Below are positions 32,096-43,502 of a stretch of DNA of 64,000 bases, one piece after another (within the stretch, counting starts at the first letter, position 1; the number at the start of each line of letters is the position of its first letter). The notes beneath the pieces are model-generated. The model made no database searches and was not told where the DNA came from. It saw only the letters and a program-made list of their open reading frames with translations. The stretch covers positions 2,581,303-2,645,302 of the forward strand of contig OX419759.1 in NCBI GenBank assembly GCA_948567375.1, read 5' to 3'. This DNA is from Lunularia cruciata. Taxonomy: Eukaryota; Streptophyta; Marchantiopsida; Lunulariales; Lunulariaceae. Made by a program: the position numbers and the translations under genes.

Positions 32096-34643
32096 AACTT
32101 TGTAACTATTTGTAGTGAACTCTGTAAGGAGATGAGGTGCTAATAGATGAGCATTTCATAAATTGTTTTATGAAGTGTTCATTTATTAGCATTTCAATCT
32201 AAATTGTTTTACATTATATCACATGCAATTTGTATTCATTTATAAAAATTATACACTATATGTCAGATGTTTGAGATAAGGGAAAAAATGATTATCAAAA
32301 GAGATGATGTGACTTCTTGAGAGAGTTGCCATGTGTTTTTGGTGTGTGATCTTAGAGTGAGATTTATGGAATTTTTTGGCAGATCCAAAATGATATTCTC
32401 AACTATTCATTTTCAAATTCACCATTTGCAAAGCGAATGTTGTGTGCAAATGCTCTTGTAAGTAAACTTACCCAGTGGGCTTGGTAGTTTTACATCGGTG
32501 CGGTGATTCATTTCCATAGATTAATGCAATGAGAGAGAGAACACGAGTTATGGAAAATGATGCATCGTCTTGCATCACCAAGAAATTAATTGGTAGTAAA
32601 AGAATTTTTCTCTAAAAAGACAACAAAAATTTAGCAAAAACCTGATTACAATACAAGCTCACATTTGGACACAAAATCAACTGGCACTATCAAGCAACTA
32701 TTGGCGGCAACAGGACTACACATGGAACATTTGTGCGACTACCCAAGGCCACAAGCGGCTTCGGGCACCAACGAGTAACTACCCACGGCCATGAGCAGCT
32801 TTGGGTGCCAATGCGCATCTGTGGGCGCCAACAAGCTTTGAGCTTCAGGCTAGAACATTTCTTCCTATCCATGAATTCTAACACTCCTAGAGGATCTTGG
32901 AGAGGAGATCCCGGTTGTTGTTGAGTAGAGATATTTCAATATTGGACACAGCTTCTTCCTCAATGTTGACAAACATTCGGGAATCACCGAGATACTATGA
33001 CATCGAGGACTAGATTAAGGACAAGCTGGGAATATTTCTAAGTGATAGGCCACGGGGTGATGCAAACATATATGTTCTGCTCTTGGTTTTGGCCGGTTAT
33101 GAGGAAATTCACAACAAAACATTGATAGATGGATCAGGTGCCATCTCAATTTTCACTCACACACATAGCTTCTCAAGATTACTCAAAAGACTACAGAGTA
33201 GGAGGTAGTGTATTTTCAAGACCAATTATTGTGAAACCTCCTTGAATTGTGTTCAAGGAGTTCAAGAATAAAGAAGTTGTCAAGCTCATTAAGCTGAGAG
33301 GTTCTCATACAACCTCAATCCAAGCTTGAGATCATCTCCTAAAGCAGGCAACCCGGCTTGATACAGCTCATACATTGCTCTTTAGTTTTGGACAAGCCAG
33401 TGCTAGCATGCAAATATGTTTTGAGTGGAAATCTAAGACAAACCCTAGATGGCCCATCATCTGCCCACTATCAAGGTTATAGACTTTGTCATCTATAGGA
33501 TCCTAATTGATCTAACCAATTAGATTGATCCCCCAATTTCTGCAAAAATATCAACTCAGAGCCAAGAGTGTTGTGTACAACCTTGGCATAGTACTATTAG
33601 AATTGCTTCCAGTATGCAAATTGTGGATTTCAGTAGACGTGTAAGAGTAGAATTACACTCACTGCTCTATCCATTTTGAGGTTATGCAATGATGGGTTTA
33701 ACCACTTGATAAACCTTACTTGGTCCTTATTGGAAGTGCTCAAGATTTGAACCAATAGAACTCTCCAGATTAGCTTCTAATTGTATTAGCATGAATCCTC
33801 AGGCCAGACCTATGATGCAAGAAATTCTCCCCTCACTCACAAATATCATTTTTACACATCCTTCACAACATGTATATATATAGGCAGACCTTTGAGCCCC
33901 CTACAATTTCTTTAGCTCTCTTTGAGCAAGATAACCAATGTACTTAATTTGAGTGAGATTAATGATAATTGGTGTTCAATTTGTCTGTCCAATAAATAAA
34001 CAAGGTACCGTCCATTTCTCAATGAAGGACTCATCTTTTGCTACAAAGAAACATTACAAGAGAGTACTAGACAGGCAAGAAGATTATATTATCTGATTGG
34101 GAACAGGACCACCAAGTAGAAAGAAGAAGATTATCTACCTAGTCCACCAAGCCAAGTAGGCAAACTTATTCATAAGTTCCAATAGCTACAAGCAACTACA
34201 AGCAAAATCCCATTTAATCCTAAATTAACATATTATTGAGCGGCTACTAGTGCAAAAAGCAAATACCTATGGTAACAAGCGGCAACAAGCAGCGATGAGC
34301 AGCAATGAGCAATAATGAGCAACGATGAGAAAAATCTCATTTAATCCAAAATTAACACATTACACTGGGTGGCAACCGGCACAGACCATATTCACCCTAA
34401 ACCATGCACTTTATTAATCCTAATATGTAATTAATGCATTACCATGTGACAACAAAAATTTCCATATCCCTTATTTTCTACAAACCACCTCTTATGGAGT
34501 TTGCTAATAATAAGGAACTTGGCCAGAACTCCATAGTGAGACTCTTTCTTCCTCCATTTGCATCCCATACCTATTTAGTCAATGCTTTGTAATAATCTAT
34601 ATGAAAATATACATAACTTCAAAAGACTATTTCTGAAACCCCC
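31971..34643. mobile_element. TA-flanked TIR transposon in LTR
   Basis: Exact 18-bp inverted ends GGGGGTTTCAGAAATAGT (31971-31988 and complement 34626-34643) with TA on each side. Taking out the element and one TA restores a sequence that aligns with the intact LTR near 42415-42430. TA duplication suits Tc1/mariner-like elements. I find no transposase in the 2.6 kb interior, which holds short G/C-rich repeats at about 32740-32840 (GGCCACAAGCGGCTT, GGCCATGAGCAGCTT) and a GAGCARYRAT-type microsatellite at about 34270-34335. Confidence 0.82.
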
Positions 34644-35199
34644 TAATGTACCTCTATTTATAAATAGAGCTAACCCTAAATGACACCACCCGCCCCCATG
34701 TGTGCATTTTAGCCGCTAAAAAGTTATGCTCTTGTACATGCAAGAGGAAATTGCTGCTCAACAAGACTCCCCATCCAAACTCATGTGAAAGAAGTCTGAC
34801 ACAATGGAAGCTTCTAGCTTCTATTTGACTAGGTATGTGTGTCTTTACATTTTTTTCTTCATCAATTTGTTGGAGCAATACCAATGCTAGTACCATAGAA
34901 AACCTGTTTTTCTCTGTCTATTCCCTTGGTAAACATATCAATACAATTCTTTGAGTTGTAAAACTTCTCTAATTTCAACTCATTGTCCTTGAGTGTTGAC
35001 CTAATGAAGTGATATATTCTTTTGATATGTCTAGTCCTAAAGTGGTAAGCATCATTCTTTGCCGAATGTATTGCACTTTGATTATTGCTCCATAGAGTAC
35101 TTATTGGTTGCTTTTTTTGTTATAGCTCTTCCATGTAATCTTGTAACCACATGATTTCTTTTGAAGCTTCAATGATCACTACATACTCAACTTTTGTTG

Positions 35200-36300
35200 T
35201 TGATAGAGCTCTTATTTCTAAAATTGAGACATCCAACTTACAATTGTATCTCCAATTATAAAAAAAAATCCAATGGTGCTCTTTCCCCTGGCCCAATCAT
35301 CCAAATGGTCAACATCTACATAGCCGTATATTTCCAAAACTTTCCCCTCAAAACAAAGAGCATAGGTAGATATACCAGCTAGACACTTGAGAATCCACTT
35401 GACATCAACCCAATACTCCTTGCCTAGATTTTTCATATATTGTGCCAACCCCTCCCACTCCATGTGTAATATTTGGTTTTGTGCTCACCATTGTGTATAT
35501 CAAACTTCCAAGTATTGATTGGTATGGAACTTCAACATCTCATCTATTTGAGCTTCAATGCTTGGACACAAGTCTTTTGAAAGTTTGAAATGTCTTCCCA
35601 AAGGAGTTGATACCAATTTAGAATTGTGCATGTTGAATCTCTTGAGCACTTTCTTCACAAAGTCTTCTTGTGGTAACCACAACTTCTTGTTCTCCCTGCC
35701 CCAAATAATATCATTCATAGAAAATTCAGCTCTCAACATTTTCTTCACTTTAAAATCTTCTTCATATTGGAACTAGCCACCAATATGTCATCCACATATA
35801 AGGAGATACACGGTGTAATCATCACCAAATTTTCTAAGATAGATACAATGATAAACTTCACATCTAATAAAACCTTTTGCTTACATGAAGCTAGTGCCAT
35901 TTTTGTGGAGCCTATTTCAGCCCGTATAGACTCTTCTTCAAGTGACAAACCATGTGCTCTTTACCTTGTGCTTCATACCCCATTGGTTGTACCATGTAGA
36001 AATATCATCTTTACATCAAGTTGTTCAAGATGAAGATCCTCCATAACAACTAGATTCTATAATACCCTAATGGATGTCATCTTCACTATTAGTGAAAAGA
36101 TCTCTATGTAGTTGACTCCTTCTTTTTGAAAAAAAAATTTGACCACAAGCCTTGCCTTGTGTCTTATGCTACCATTTGCCTCTATCTTGATTTTGTACAC
36201 CTATTTATTAAGCAACTCCTTTTTGCCAATAGGTAGTCTTGTCAGTTCTCATGTCTTATTTTGGTACAAAGAATTCATCTCATCCTTCATAGCATGTTCT
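35200..36300 (-). pseudogene. Copia F reverse transcriptase and RNase H
   Basis: Reads RNase H blocks VKWILKCLAGISTYALCF and VDVDHLDDWARGKSTIGFF (35218-35463), then KKLWLPQEDFVKKVLKRFNM (35500-35748), and the RT catalytic block ISLYVDDILVASSNM (35745-35948) with YVDD intact. The order IN before RT on the minus strand is Copia-type. Stops and frameshifts separate the blocks. Confidence 0.85.
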
Positions 36301-37036
36301 CATTTCACATGAGATGTATCATGTTTTGCTTCCTCATATATCTCTAGCACCCCCAAATCTGTATATAAGACATGACTTAGAATTTGTATTTGTAGATGGA
36401 TCAAATATTACCTTTACTTTTCTCACTCTTGCGGATCTCCTTGGTGTTGGATTTGTTGGCTCCTCATGTTCTTTGCATTCCTCTTGTTGAAGTACTCGTT
36501 CACTAGGCTCTGCTCATTCACTAGATTTCTCATGAATCTGATCTTGGAGACCAAGTTGGTATGTTGGAGATCTCTTCTCATGCTCAATACTCAAGTCAAC
36601 ATAATTTGCTTTAGTTGACTTTTGCTACACATTTTGATGGTCCATGTACATCTTACTCTCTTGGAATATCACATTCCTATTACATATGAATTTGTTAAGT
36701 TTGTAATCCTAGAGTCTATAACCATACTCATCATTGTTGTAGCCAATGACCATACACTATTGAGACTTAGTATCAAGCTTCTTCATATCCTTGTTGTCTA
36801 TCAAAATATATTTTATGTAGCCAAATACCTTTAAGAAGGAATAAATAATCTTCTTCTTTGACCATGCCTCCTTGGTGTCATTCCATCTAGTGCACTAGTT
36901 GGACTTCTATTAATCAAGTATACAATCATATTGATACATGTATTCTCATACACCTTGCTGCTCCAAGATTGTTCAGTTCATCCTTACTATTATGCCATTC
37001 TCTTGTGGCCTTCTTGGAATTGTCTTAATACCATGT
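36300..37036 (-). pseudogene. Copia F integrase region
   Basis: Placed between RT and the E insertion. Weak minus-strand similarity to Copia integrase, with no long frame. Cut at 37036 by the LTR of element E. Confidence 0.5.
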
Positions 37037-37258
37037 TGTTAGGAGTTAACTCAGGTCTTGAGTAACTCTGGTTAGTTTGACTAGGGCTGAACAACTATAT
37101 AAGAGAGTTGGTAGAAGCTCTCTGTAAAACATTAGGCTCATAATCAGTAACACTTTTGGTGTGTTCCCATGGATGTAGCCTCAATGAGGTGAACCACGTA
37201 TTTTTCATGTGTCAACTATGGTGCATAAATTTATGTGTATTATGGATTTAGACTTTCA
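37037..37258 (+). repeat. LTR of Copia E
   Basis: 222 bp with TG...CA ends, TATA-like CTATATAAG at 37095-37103, followed by TTGGTATCACAGTG (37260-37273), a Met-tRNAi-type primer site. The size is typical of Copia. Confidence 0.75.
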
Positions 37259-37339
37259 ATTGGTATCACAGTGAGGTTCAGTCAAAAACAGATATGTGCC
37301 GAGAGACATGGAGGAGGAGGAGGGAGAAACGTTGCAGCA

Positions 37340-38315
37340 ATGAATATTGGTGTTTCTTCACCAGGAGTCACAAGGTTTTATTTTCACCAAGCTGTCGAAG
37401 GGCTTTGCTGCAATGCTTGTGATAGGTTTCACTTTGGCCAAAGCTCTACCATTCACCGTAGATTACTTAGCCCTTGTTCTCGGGAAGACCATCCCATTCA
37501 CCTGGAATCTCCTCATAGTCGGCTACTTTGAACACACATTCTTTAGCCTATTGGTCATCATCATAGGATTATTGTATTTTGGGAGGTTGTTAGAGCCTAG
37601 GATTGGAGGAATTTTTCTAAGTTTATTGAGTTCACCAATTTCTTCACTAATGTGTGTACATTTGTGATATTGATCTTCCTGTATTATGTCATGGGACATG
37701 AGGAGTTGTTGCATACGCCTACATCTAGATTCCATGGGGTGGTTAGCAGATTTTATGGTAGTTGTAAAGCAAATATTTCCTGATTATGAGATTGACTTAT
37801 CATAGGTTGTGAAGCTCCACATGAGGTGGCTGCCTGGCTTCTTGGCCTCGACAATTTTACTAGTAGGGAATTTCCTAGATGATCCTACAATTTATGTTTT
37901 GTTTGTGGTTTTTGGAACGTATGGGAGTGGTTGTACCTACGGTATTTCCAATAGAAGTTGGAGGCCGATTTCAAGGGTGATGCAAGTGAAGATTTTGCAT
38001 TTGCATCCTTTTTCTTAGAGTTAGTTTGGCCAATTGTGAATATGATAGCAACAGTGTGCAAAAAGTTGTATTGTGGAATAAGAGCACAAAATTTGGACAG
38101 GAAGGAATCAGGAAGTGTTCTTGGCGGAAAGCCTCTCCCAAGCTCAGATCTGGCTAAAGCCACTTGAATAAGAAGAGAACATGGAGCTCATGCATGTTCC
38201 CTTGGAGAAGAGGTTAAATGCTACATCAAAAGCAGAAACTAAGGGATTAGGTGGTAAGAGCTTTGCTGGATCACAAATCCCACTTGAACCTTTGGGATCC
38301 AAAAGTAGCATCTGA
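37340..38315 (+). pseudogene. TMEM115 / rhomboid-like 19 retrocopy
   Basis: An intronless copy of a plant TMEM115-type membrane protein (Golgi-located, rhomboid-related fold). Blocks in order: ATG at 37340, FTKLSKGFAAMLVIGF, ALVLGKTIPFTWNLLI, GLLYFGRLLEP, then after a frameshift near 37610 NFFTNVCTFVILIFLYY, KLHMRWLPGFLASTILL, DASEDFAFASFFLELVWP, LGGKPLPSSDLAKAT, and after a stop at 38166 IRREHGAHA and LEKRLNATSKAETK to TGA at 38313. It is full length (about 320 codons) with about four lesions. The copy starts about 80 bases after a Copia primer site. Confidence 0.85.
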
Positions 38316-38676
38316 CTTCCTCTATTGGTAATGAAATAGGAGCTATTGCTAAGTGATCAAGACATGTAGTTGTTATTTTCTTACTAGCTTGTGTACATTG
38401 AGGTTGTCAATGTTTGTGCTCATCAATGCATAAAAAGCCAAAAGAGAAAAGACATTCCAAAGTATTTCTACTCCTACTAGGGAAATGCAATTTTGTAAAT
38501 GAAGGATATATATTATCAAGTTAAAATCTGCTCACTTTGCTAAAGTCCTTGTTTCTATCATGGATTTGTCAAGGAAAGTTTATGTTGGTTGGAAGCTATA
38601 GGGTCTCATTTGAGACTTTCATTACTATTTCTCCTTCCAAGCCTTCTACTAGTTTTGGTCAACTGGAGTCACTATC
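38316..38676. other. Possible 3' UTR of retrocopy
   Basis: No gene. It directly follows the retrocopy stop and could be its 3' UTR. A short A-rich stretch (AAAAAGCCAAAAGAGAAAAG) near 38430 is the only poly(A)-like run. Confidence 0.35.
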
Positions 38677-39100
38677 TGTTACAATATGGAGTTTAGCGAC
38701 GAAGTTAGTCGGGCTTACGAAGTAGAGAATAAGATAAAATAGACTAGAATATTCTAGAAGCATCTAAGAAGCTTCTTGGGAAGCTTCCCAACTAGTTAAC
38801 TTGCACCCTAAGCAAGTACCTTCTAGAAGGAAGCTTCTAGAAGCTTCTAACTAGCTTAGCTTGCACGCCAAGTAGGCGACTTCTAGAAGCAAGCTTCTTG
38901 AGAAGCTTCCTGGTTAACTTGGCTTGCACTCCAAGAAAGCGGCTCAAGGAAGCTTCTTGAGAAGCTTCAAGGGTCTTGTATGCTACCTATAAATACCAAA
39001 GCCGAAGCTCATGCTAGGCATTTGGAGTTTTCCCTCATTCAAGTGTCCCAATGTGAGTTTCCATTCTCTTATTTCTCTCCTTGGTTTTTGGTCTTTTACA
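38677..39100 (+). mobile_element. Solo Ty3 LTR
   Basis: 424 bp, TGTTACAATATGGAG to TCTTTTACA, closest to the LTR of element D. No primer site or internal sequence on either side. Flanks CTATC and CCATC are a possible 5-bp target duplication with one change. Confidence 0.88.
38747..38997 (+). promoter_or_regulatory. Heat-shock-element array and TATA box
   Basis: Perfect heat-shock units: GAATATTCTAGAA (38747-38759), GAAGCTTCTAGAAGCTTC (38830-38847), TTCTAGAAGC (38881-38890) and GAAGCTTC pairs near 38950-38968. The TATA box CTATAAATACC is at 38987-38997. The consensus is alternating nGAAn/nTTCn. The same layout occurs in the other LTRs of the family. Confidence 0.6.
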
Positions 39101-39574
39101 CCATCCCTTCCAAGCTGAGAGGCTAAATTCTAACCCCAAGCATACAATTCACCTTTTCTAGTGCATGTTGGGACATGACCTCATCTTAATACTACCTTAG
39201 TGATATTGTTCTTGTTAATGTTTGGACCACTTTTTGAGGGATAAGGACACATGAGAAGGATACTCAAATTTAATTTTGTGCTCAGTGGATTGCTACCTGG
39301 TCTAAGTTTGTTACTTAGTTGGCACCAAACCTCATATTAGAATAACTACAAGTGGCTTCTTCCACCTATTAAATCATTATATTTCATATGTGGCTTCTCT
39401 ATGGAGTTGTTGGTCATTAGTTCATGTCCTAAACTTTATGAGCCTATGTTATATAAGCACATATGAGATTAGATGACCTTAGATGACCGGATAAAGCTTC
39501 CACTTGAGGTTATACAAATTGCATCATGTTTGAGGATGAGTTTGGAGGTGAGTGTTTAGAGCGGGATAGGGCAC
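39101..39574. other. Unassigned stretch before Copia gag
   Basis: Follows the solo LTR. No coding sequence recognised; may be leader sequence of a Copia element. Confidence 0.4.
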
Positions 39575-40750
39575 ATGGTAGTCATGAAGTCTGGAGGTGC
39601 CAAATTTGGCATTGCCAAGTATGAGGGACAGTCTGATTATCTCCTATGGGAGCATCAAGTGAAAGGCATGCTCAAGGCCAACTATTTTAGAAAATTGTTG
39701 AGACCCAAGACCAATTTGGTGTTAGAAGTTGATTGGAAAAACATGCAAGAGATAGATGTATACACAGTGGTTTTACACCTGCATCCACATGTCATAAGCA
39801 ATTGGGTGAGTATAGGGATTGCATTACTCTTTTTGATGAGCTATTACAGAAGTATCATCAAAAAGAGTTATTAAATTGTCTCTACACGTCCTTGAAGCTA
39901 ATGAGCTTCAAGATGAAGGACAATAAGACCAAGATAAAAGATCATACTGATGCTTTTAATGATCCTGTTGTGGACTTGCAGAATCTTGGGGAGGACTTGA
40001 GTGACAAGAGAAATGCTCTCCACCTATTGAGTTCTCTCCTTATATCCTACCAATCCTTGTCATGAGTGTTACTACTTTGTGATGGGAAAACCATCATCTA
40101 CAATGAGGTGGTGAGTGCTCCGTTAGCAAATGATCTTCAATAGAAGATGATGTTACCTTCTCAACCCTTGACTCCTTCAGGAATAGTGTTGAATGTGAAT
40201 TGTGGAAGGACTCAAAGGCAAACAAATGGTGCGGAGCAGATCTAAGACTAGATCTTGGTCTAGGAGGAGATCCCAATTCCGTAAGACCGTGCTCTATTGG
40301 AAGTGTGGCAAAGCTGGCCACCTCAAGAGAGATTGTTGTAGCGAAGCAATCAGGCCTTCTTTAGCAAAGGTTGCAAAATACAACAATGAAGAAGAAGACA
40401 ACTTGCTTGATGATGACTATGCTCAATGGTGCCAACAGTATGCACTTTGCACTCCATTTCAGCAAAGGGGAGATGAATCAATTCTAGATTGTGCTTGTTC
40501 ATACCATATGTGTTACATAAGAGAGCTCTTTAGTTCTTACTCAATATGAAACAATTCAATTTTGATGGGGAATGATCACCCTTGTCAAATCGTAGGTATT
40601 GGATCTATTAAGATTCAAATGTTTGATGGTCTTGTGTGCACATTGACTAATGTCAAGCATATCCTTGACATGAGGAAGAACTTAATATCTCTTGGTGTGT
40701 TAGACACAAATGGTAATGAATGGGAAGTAGTTGATGAAGTACTTTGAGTC
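39575..40750 (+). pseudogene. Copia gag and protease
   Basis: gag blocks: KFGIAKYEGQSDYLLWEHQV, then LFDELLQKYHQKELLNCLY, and DLSDKRNALHLLSSLL. The zinc knuckle reads YWKCGKAGHLKRDC (40290-40335) with the first Cys changed to Tyr. The protease start ILDCACSYHMC (40478-40510) has D-C-A where D-S-G/A is usual. GNDHPCQIVGIGSIKIQMFD follows. One frameshift lies near 39830 and a stop near 40065. It ends near 40750-40830. Confidence 0.85.
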
Positions 40751-40899
40751 ATGGATAGGGGAAAATTCATCTTGAAGAGAAATAGGCACAAGAATCTATC
40801 TATGCTAGAGTGCAACACTATTTGCGGAGGAAGCTCATGCTACTACATTTCATGATATGATTGATTGCTTGTGTTCTCAATGTTATCTCCTTGGAGTAG

Positions 40900-40923
40900 G
40901 TAAAGTGTACTTGTACACTTTAC
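40900..40923. repeat. Perfect palindrome at E/F border
   Basis: GTAAAGTGTAC, two bases, GTACACTTTAC: an 11-bp perfect stem close to where plus-strand Copia E gives way to minus-strand Copia F. Confidence 0.85.
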
Positions 40924-40929
40924 TCTTGC

Positions 40930-42140
40930 TAATACTCTTGCTCAAATTGTTGTATTCTATTTTCCACTTCCAAAGGTTAAAGCAAAACGTTCTTCATCTA
41001 ATTTTTATGATGTGCCTTGTCTCTCATAAGACAAGCCTTGCTCCACTAGGAATCTTGACCACAATCATCCCCTTTCCAATTGAAGGACACCTTTGACCAT
41101 TTCCCACAACCACTTGTTCAAAATAACTAATGCATTAATTTCCAAACAAGATTTCTTTGATGTACAATGAAAAGAAGCTCTCTACTCCACAAACCACTTC
41201 CAAAACACAATCAAAACTGACTGATAAACACAAGTTTTCTAAATGAAGTAGTTTGCTAACTATAATTGCATCTTCTCAATCAGCACTTGCTTTTATATGC
41301 TTCACATTGATGTCTTTTATGTGCATGTTGGTGATAGTACCAACACTCCTTGTTCAATATTGTTTTCTTGCTTCATATTCTCTCTCTATACTTTGATTTA
41401 CCACAACCACTTGGTTTATATTGGCTTTGATTTCTTCCTCAATTTTCTACAATGTTTGCTAATGTTGTAGAAGACGTAGATGCTAACTAGTTATATTTCC
41501 TAGAAGCTCTTCTCCACATCTCTTTATCATGGTGCTACTTATAGCATCATCAAGTATCAAGTTGTCTTGTGTGGTGCTAGAAATCCCTTGCACAATAGTG
41601 TTGTAGTTATTTGGTAGAGAGCACAAAACAAATAGGCCCTATAGTTTCATATCTAGACTGTTGTATGTTGATTCCACTTGGTTTGTAACCTATGTAAAGT
41701 TAATGATGTCTCTACTATAAAACCTTTGTGAATAAATTTTATATTGACCAGTTTCTTTGGCAGAAATATACTTTTTGATGTAGAGAATTTCTCATACATA
41801 TTGGTCAAAATATCAATTTCTTCCTTTATTGTTTTAGCTTTTTGCAAAATGGTATCCCATCTTTTTCATCAAGCCTAGACAAATTGCACCAAGTGCCTTT
41901 CAATCAAGAATCTTACATACTATATTTACCTTTGGATCAACTTTTGCACTTTTTGGCTTCACACCTTCAAGTAGAGCATACAGATCTTTTTGGTAGAGTT
42001 AGTCTTCAATCTAAATTTTCCACCATCTAATCGTGTCCATCAAATTTCAATTCTGATTTTATCTTCACCATTCTTGACTGCCTTTCAATCTAGCAACACT
42101 AATAATTCTTCTAATCAAAGGATATGACTACCACAACCAA
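40930..42140 (-). pseudogene. Copia F gag remnant
   Basis: Next to the 5' LTR and primer site on the minus strand, so gag by position. 41653-41847 reads EIDILTNMYEKFSTSKSIF, like the helical Copia gag. Otherwise broken. Confidence 0.6.
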
Positions 42141-42142
42141 CA

Positions 42143-42153
42143 CTCTAATACCA
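42143..42153 (-). other. Primer binding site of Copia F
   Basis: Plus strand CTCTAATACCA, two bases before the LTR; complement TGGTATTAGAG, one change from the Met-tRNAi site. Confidence 0.8.
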
Positions 42154-42155
42154 AT

Positions 42156-42576
42156 TGTTGAGAATCTAGGTGCTAAGTCATTCACAAACATACAAGAAAC
42201 CATGAAATAAAAGTAGATTTTTAATGAGGTTCATCCAACTTTGGTTATGTTCCCGTGCAAAGACACTTTCATATAATTTCACTAAAACCAATAGGATTAT
42301 TACAAACAAGAGATCTCATTAATCTACTTCATCTCTTTGAGGAAATTATATCCTTGTTTCTCCCCATACAACACTCCTAGTGTTCATATCACCTTGAAAA
42401 TCAACTACTTGTTGAAACAATATAGCTCTATTTATAAATGGAGCTAACCTTAAATGGCACTGCCAATTGTGCTAACCTAAGTCCAACCCTAAATAAAAAC
42501 CATGTTCAAGTCATGTTCATTTTAGCTACTAAAAATTCATGCTCTTTTATATGCAAGAGGGAACTAATGCTCAACA
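42156..42576 (-). repeat. 5' LTR of Copia F
   Basis: 421 bp, TGTTGAGAATC to GCTCAACA, with a 7-bp terminal inverted repeat and a TATA-like TTTATAAAT at 42430-42438. Confidence 0.88.
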
Positions 42577-42769
42577 ACAATGTTGTTCAAACATCTGAAG
42601 TATTGGACTATCTCCATTCCTCAGCCAACCCTTGGATCTATCACCTAGATGTCAAATCTCCTAACATCCTCATTAATAAGAAGCTAAATGCAAAGGTTGG
42701 AGATTTCAGAATATCAAAGCTTGTATTGGTAGTGGATGTTACTCATGTTATATTTATAGGTGATATAAT
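42577..42769 (+). pseudogene. RLK kinase, middle part
   Basis: Continues 31700 directly. It reads EVLDYLHSSANPWIYHLDV, KSPNILINKKLNAKVGDF and RISKLVLVVDVTHV. The catalytic loop is H-L-D (usually H-R-D) and the DFG motif reads D-F-R, both inactivating. It ends in GTGATATAAT (42760-42769), the left target duplication of R2-like copy 2, and resumes at 61221. Confidence 0.9.
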
Positions 42770-43502
42770 AAGAGAAAATGCACTCCAATGTGGAAAAAAG
42801 AAGGATAAGAAGACCCCATCAAACTTCACAAGGAAAATACAAAGGGGGTAAAATGGGATTGAGCCATAATAGTATTGGTAAGAGGAATCTACCTTATTGT
42901 ACCTAAGATGTTTGAGCTATGTAATCGTAGACAATTAAAGCAACCAAAGAAGCATCACATAGTGAGATTGCTCTCCTATGGATCACACAAAATAATAGAG
43001 AAATGGATGTAGGTTGCCTAAAATATGAAGTGAAATATGAGAGTGAGAGTGATACTCTGTGACATCTTGAATGATATGTATACTCCTTGACAAATGTGTC
43101 AAATGCCACATCCATTATTCTATATAGCTCCAAGGATAGAGGAACAAAGAGGTGATCTTGATGCATACTCCACAATACTTAGAGACCTTGATATTACCAC
43201 TCTGCTTGCTGCACATCCAAGAGGATAGGTGATTACTCCCTTTGACATTGTATCATGCATAGGGTATGTAACCACAATATCCACTATTGTCATCTGATCA
43301 TCTCGGACCAAAATGTAAGTCTACCTTGATTCATGTCATCTATGAAGCATACCAATGCTCCCTCCAACCAATGTATCCACTCTCTTGAGCCATGGTAAAT
43401 AGTGTATCCTTGATAGCATTATGGATAGCTATCCTTTGTCCTCCAAAAGGACATTGTGTCATATGGAGCATTAATGCATCTAGTGTAGAACCACATTCTT
43501 AC
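42770..43502 (-). pseudogene. R2-like copy 2: endonuclease end
   Basis: Matches 25448-26203. 42903-43175 reads LFVPLSLELYRIMDVAFDT and AISLCDASLVA, parallel to FVPLALELYGAMDTAFDT in copy 1. 43120-43311 reads MTIVDIVVTYP, the second acidic nuclease motif (copy 1 IVADVVVTDP). The 3' tail GGAAAAAAGAAGGATAAG parallels copy 1 without poly(A). Confidence 0.88.

Larger units (their letters stand above)
31701..34762 (-). repeat. 3' LTR of Copia F, split
   Basis: 31701-31970 matches the start of LTR 42156-42576 and 34646-34762 matches its end (CTATTTATAAATAGAGCTAACC, CTCAACA). The 18-bp palindrome CTCTATTTATAAATAGAG at 34652-34669 contains the LTR TATA box. The middle is replaced by the TA-flanked element. 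Confidence 0.87.
37037..40850 (+). mobile_element. Copia element E, partial, gene-carrying
   Basis: LTR 37037-37258 (TGTTAGGAGTT to GACTTTCA), primer site at 37261, then a TMEM115-type cDNA, a solo Ty3 LTR, and Copia gag-protease at 39575-40750. No second LTR was found, so the 3' end is lost or the right edge near 40850 is a deletion. It lies inside Copia F in opposite orientation. Whether the cDNA and the gag-protease belong to one element is inferred from order only. Confidence 0.6.
31701..42576 (-). mobile_element. Copia element F, with nested insertions
   Basis: Minus-strand Copia inserted in the RLK kinase. LTRs start TGTTGAGAATC and end CTCAACA. The left LTR is 31701-31970 plus 34646-34762 (split by a TIR element); the right LTR is 42156-42576. 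Flanks ACAAC (31696-31700) and ACAAT (42577-42581) are a 5-bp target duplication with one change. Internal: GGATGGGGAGTC-type purine tract at 34763, RNase H and RT (35200-36300), integrase (36300-37030), then after the E insertion gag (about 40930-42140) and primer site. Confidence 0.88.

Noticed and set aside
38740..38980. Evenly spaced palindromes suggesting a CRISPR-like array
   Set aside because: The units are LTR internal repeats in a eukaryotic retroelement. There are no unique spacers and no cas genes.
39825..39867. 14-bp inverted repeat in Copia gag as a fourth snap-back event
   Set aside because: The sequence translates to a normal gag block (LFDELLQKYHQKELLNCLY), so the pairing is probably chance.
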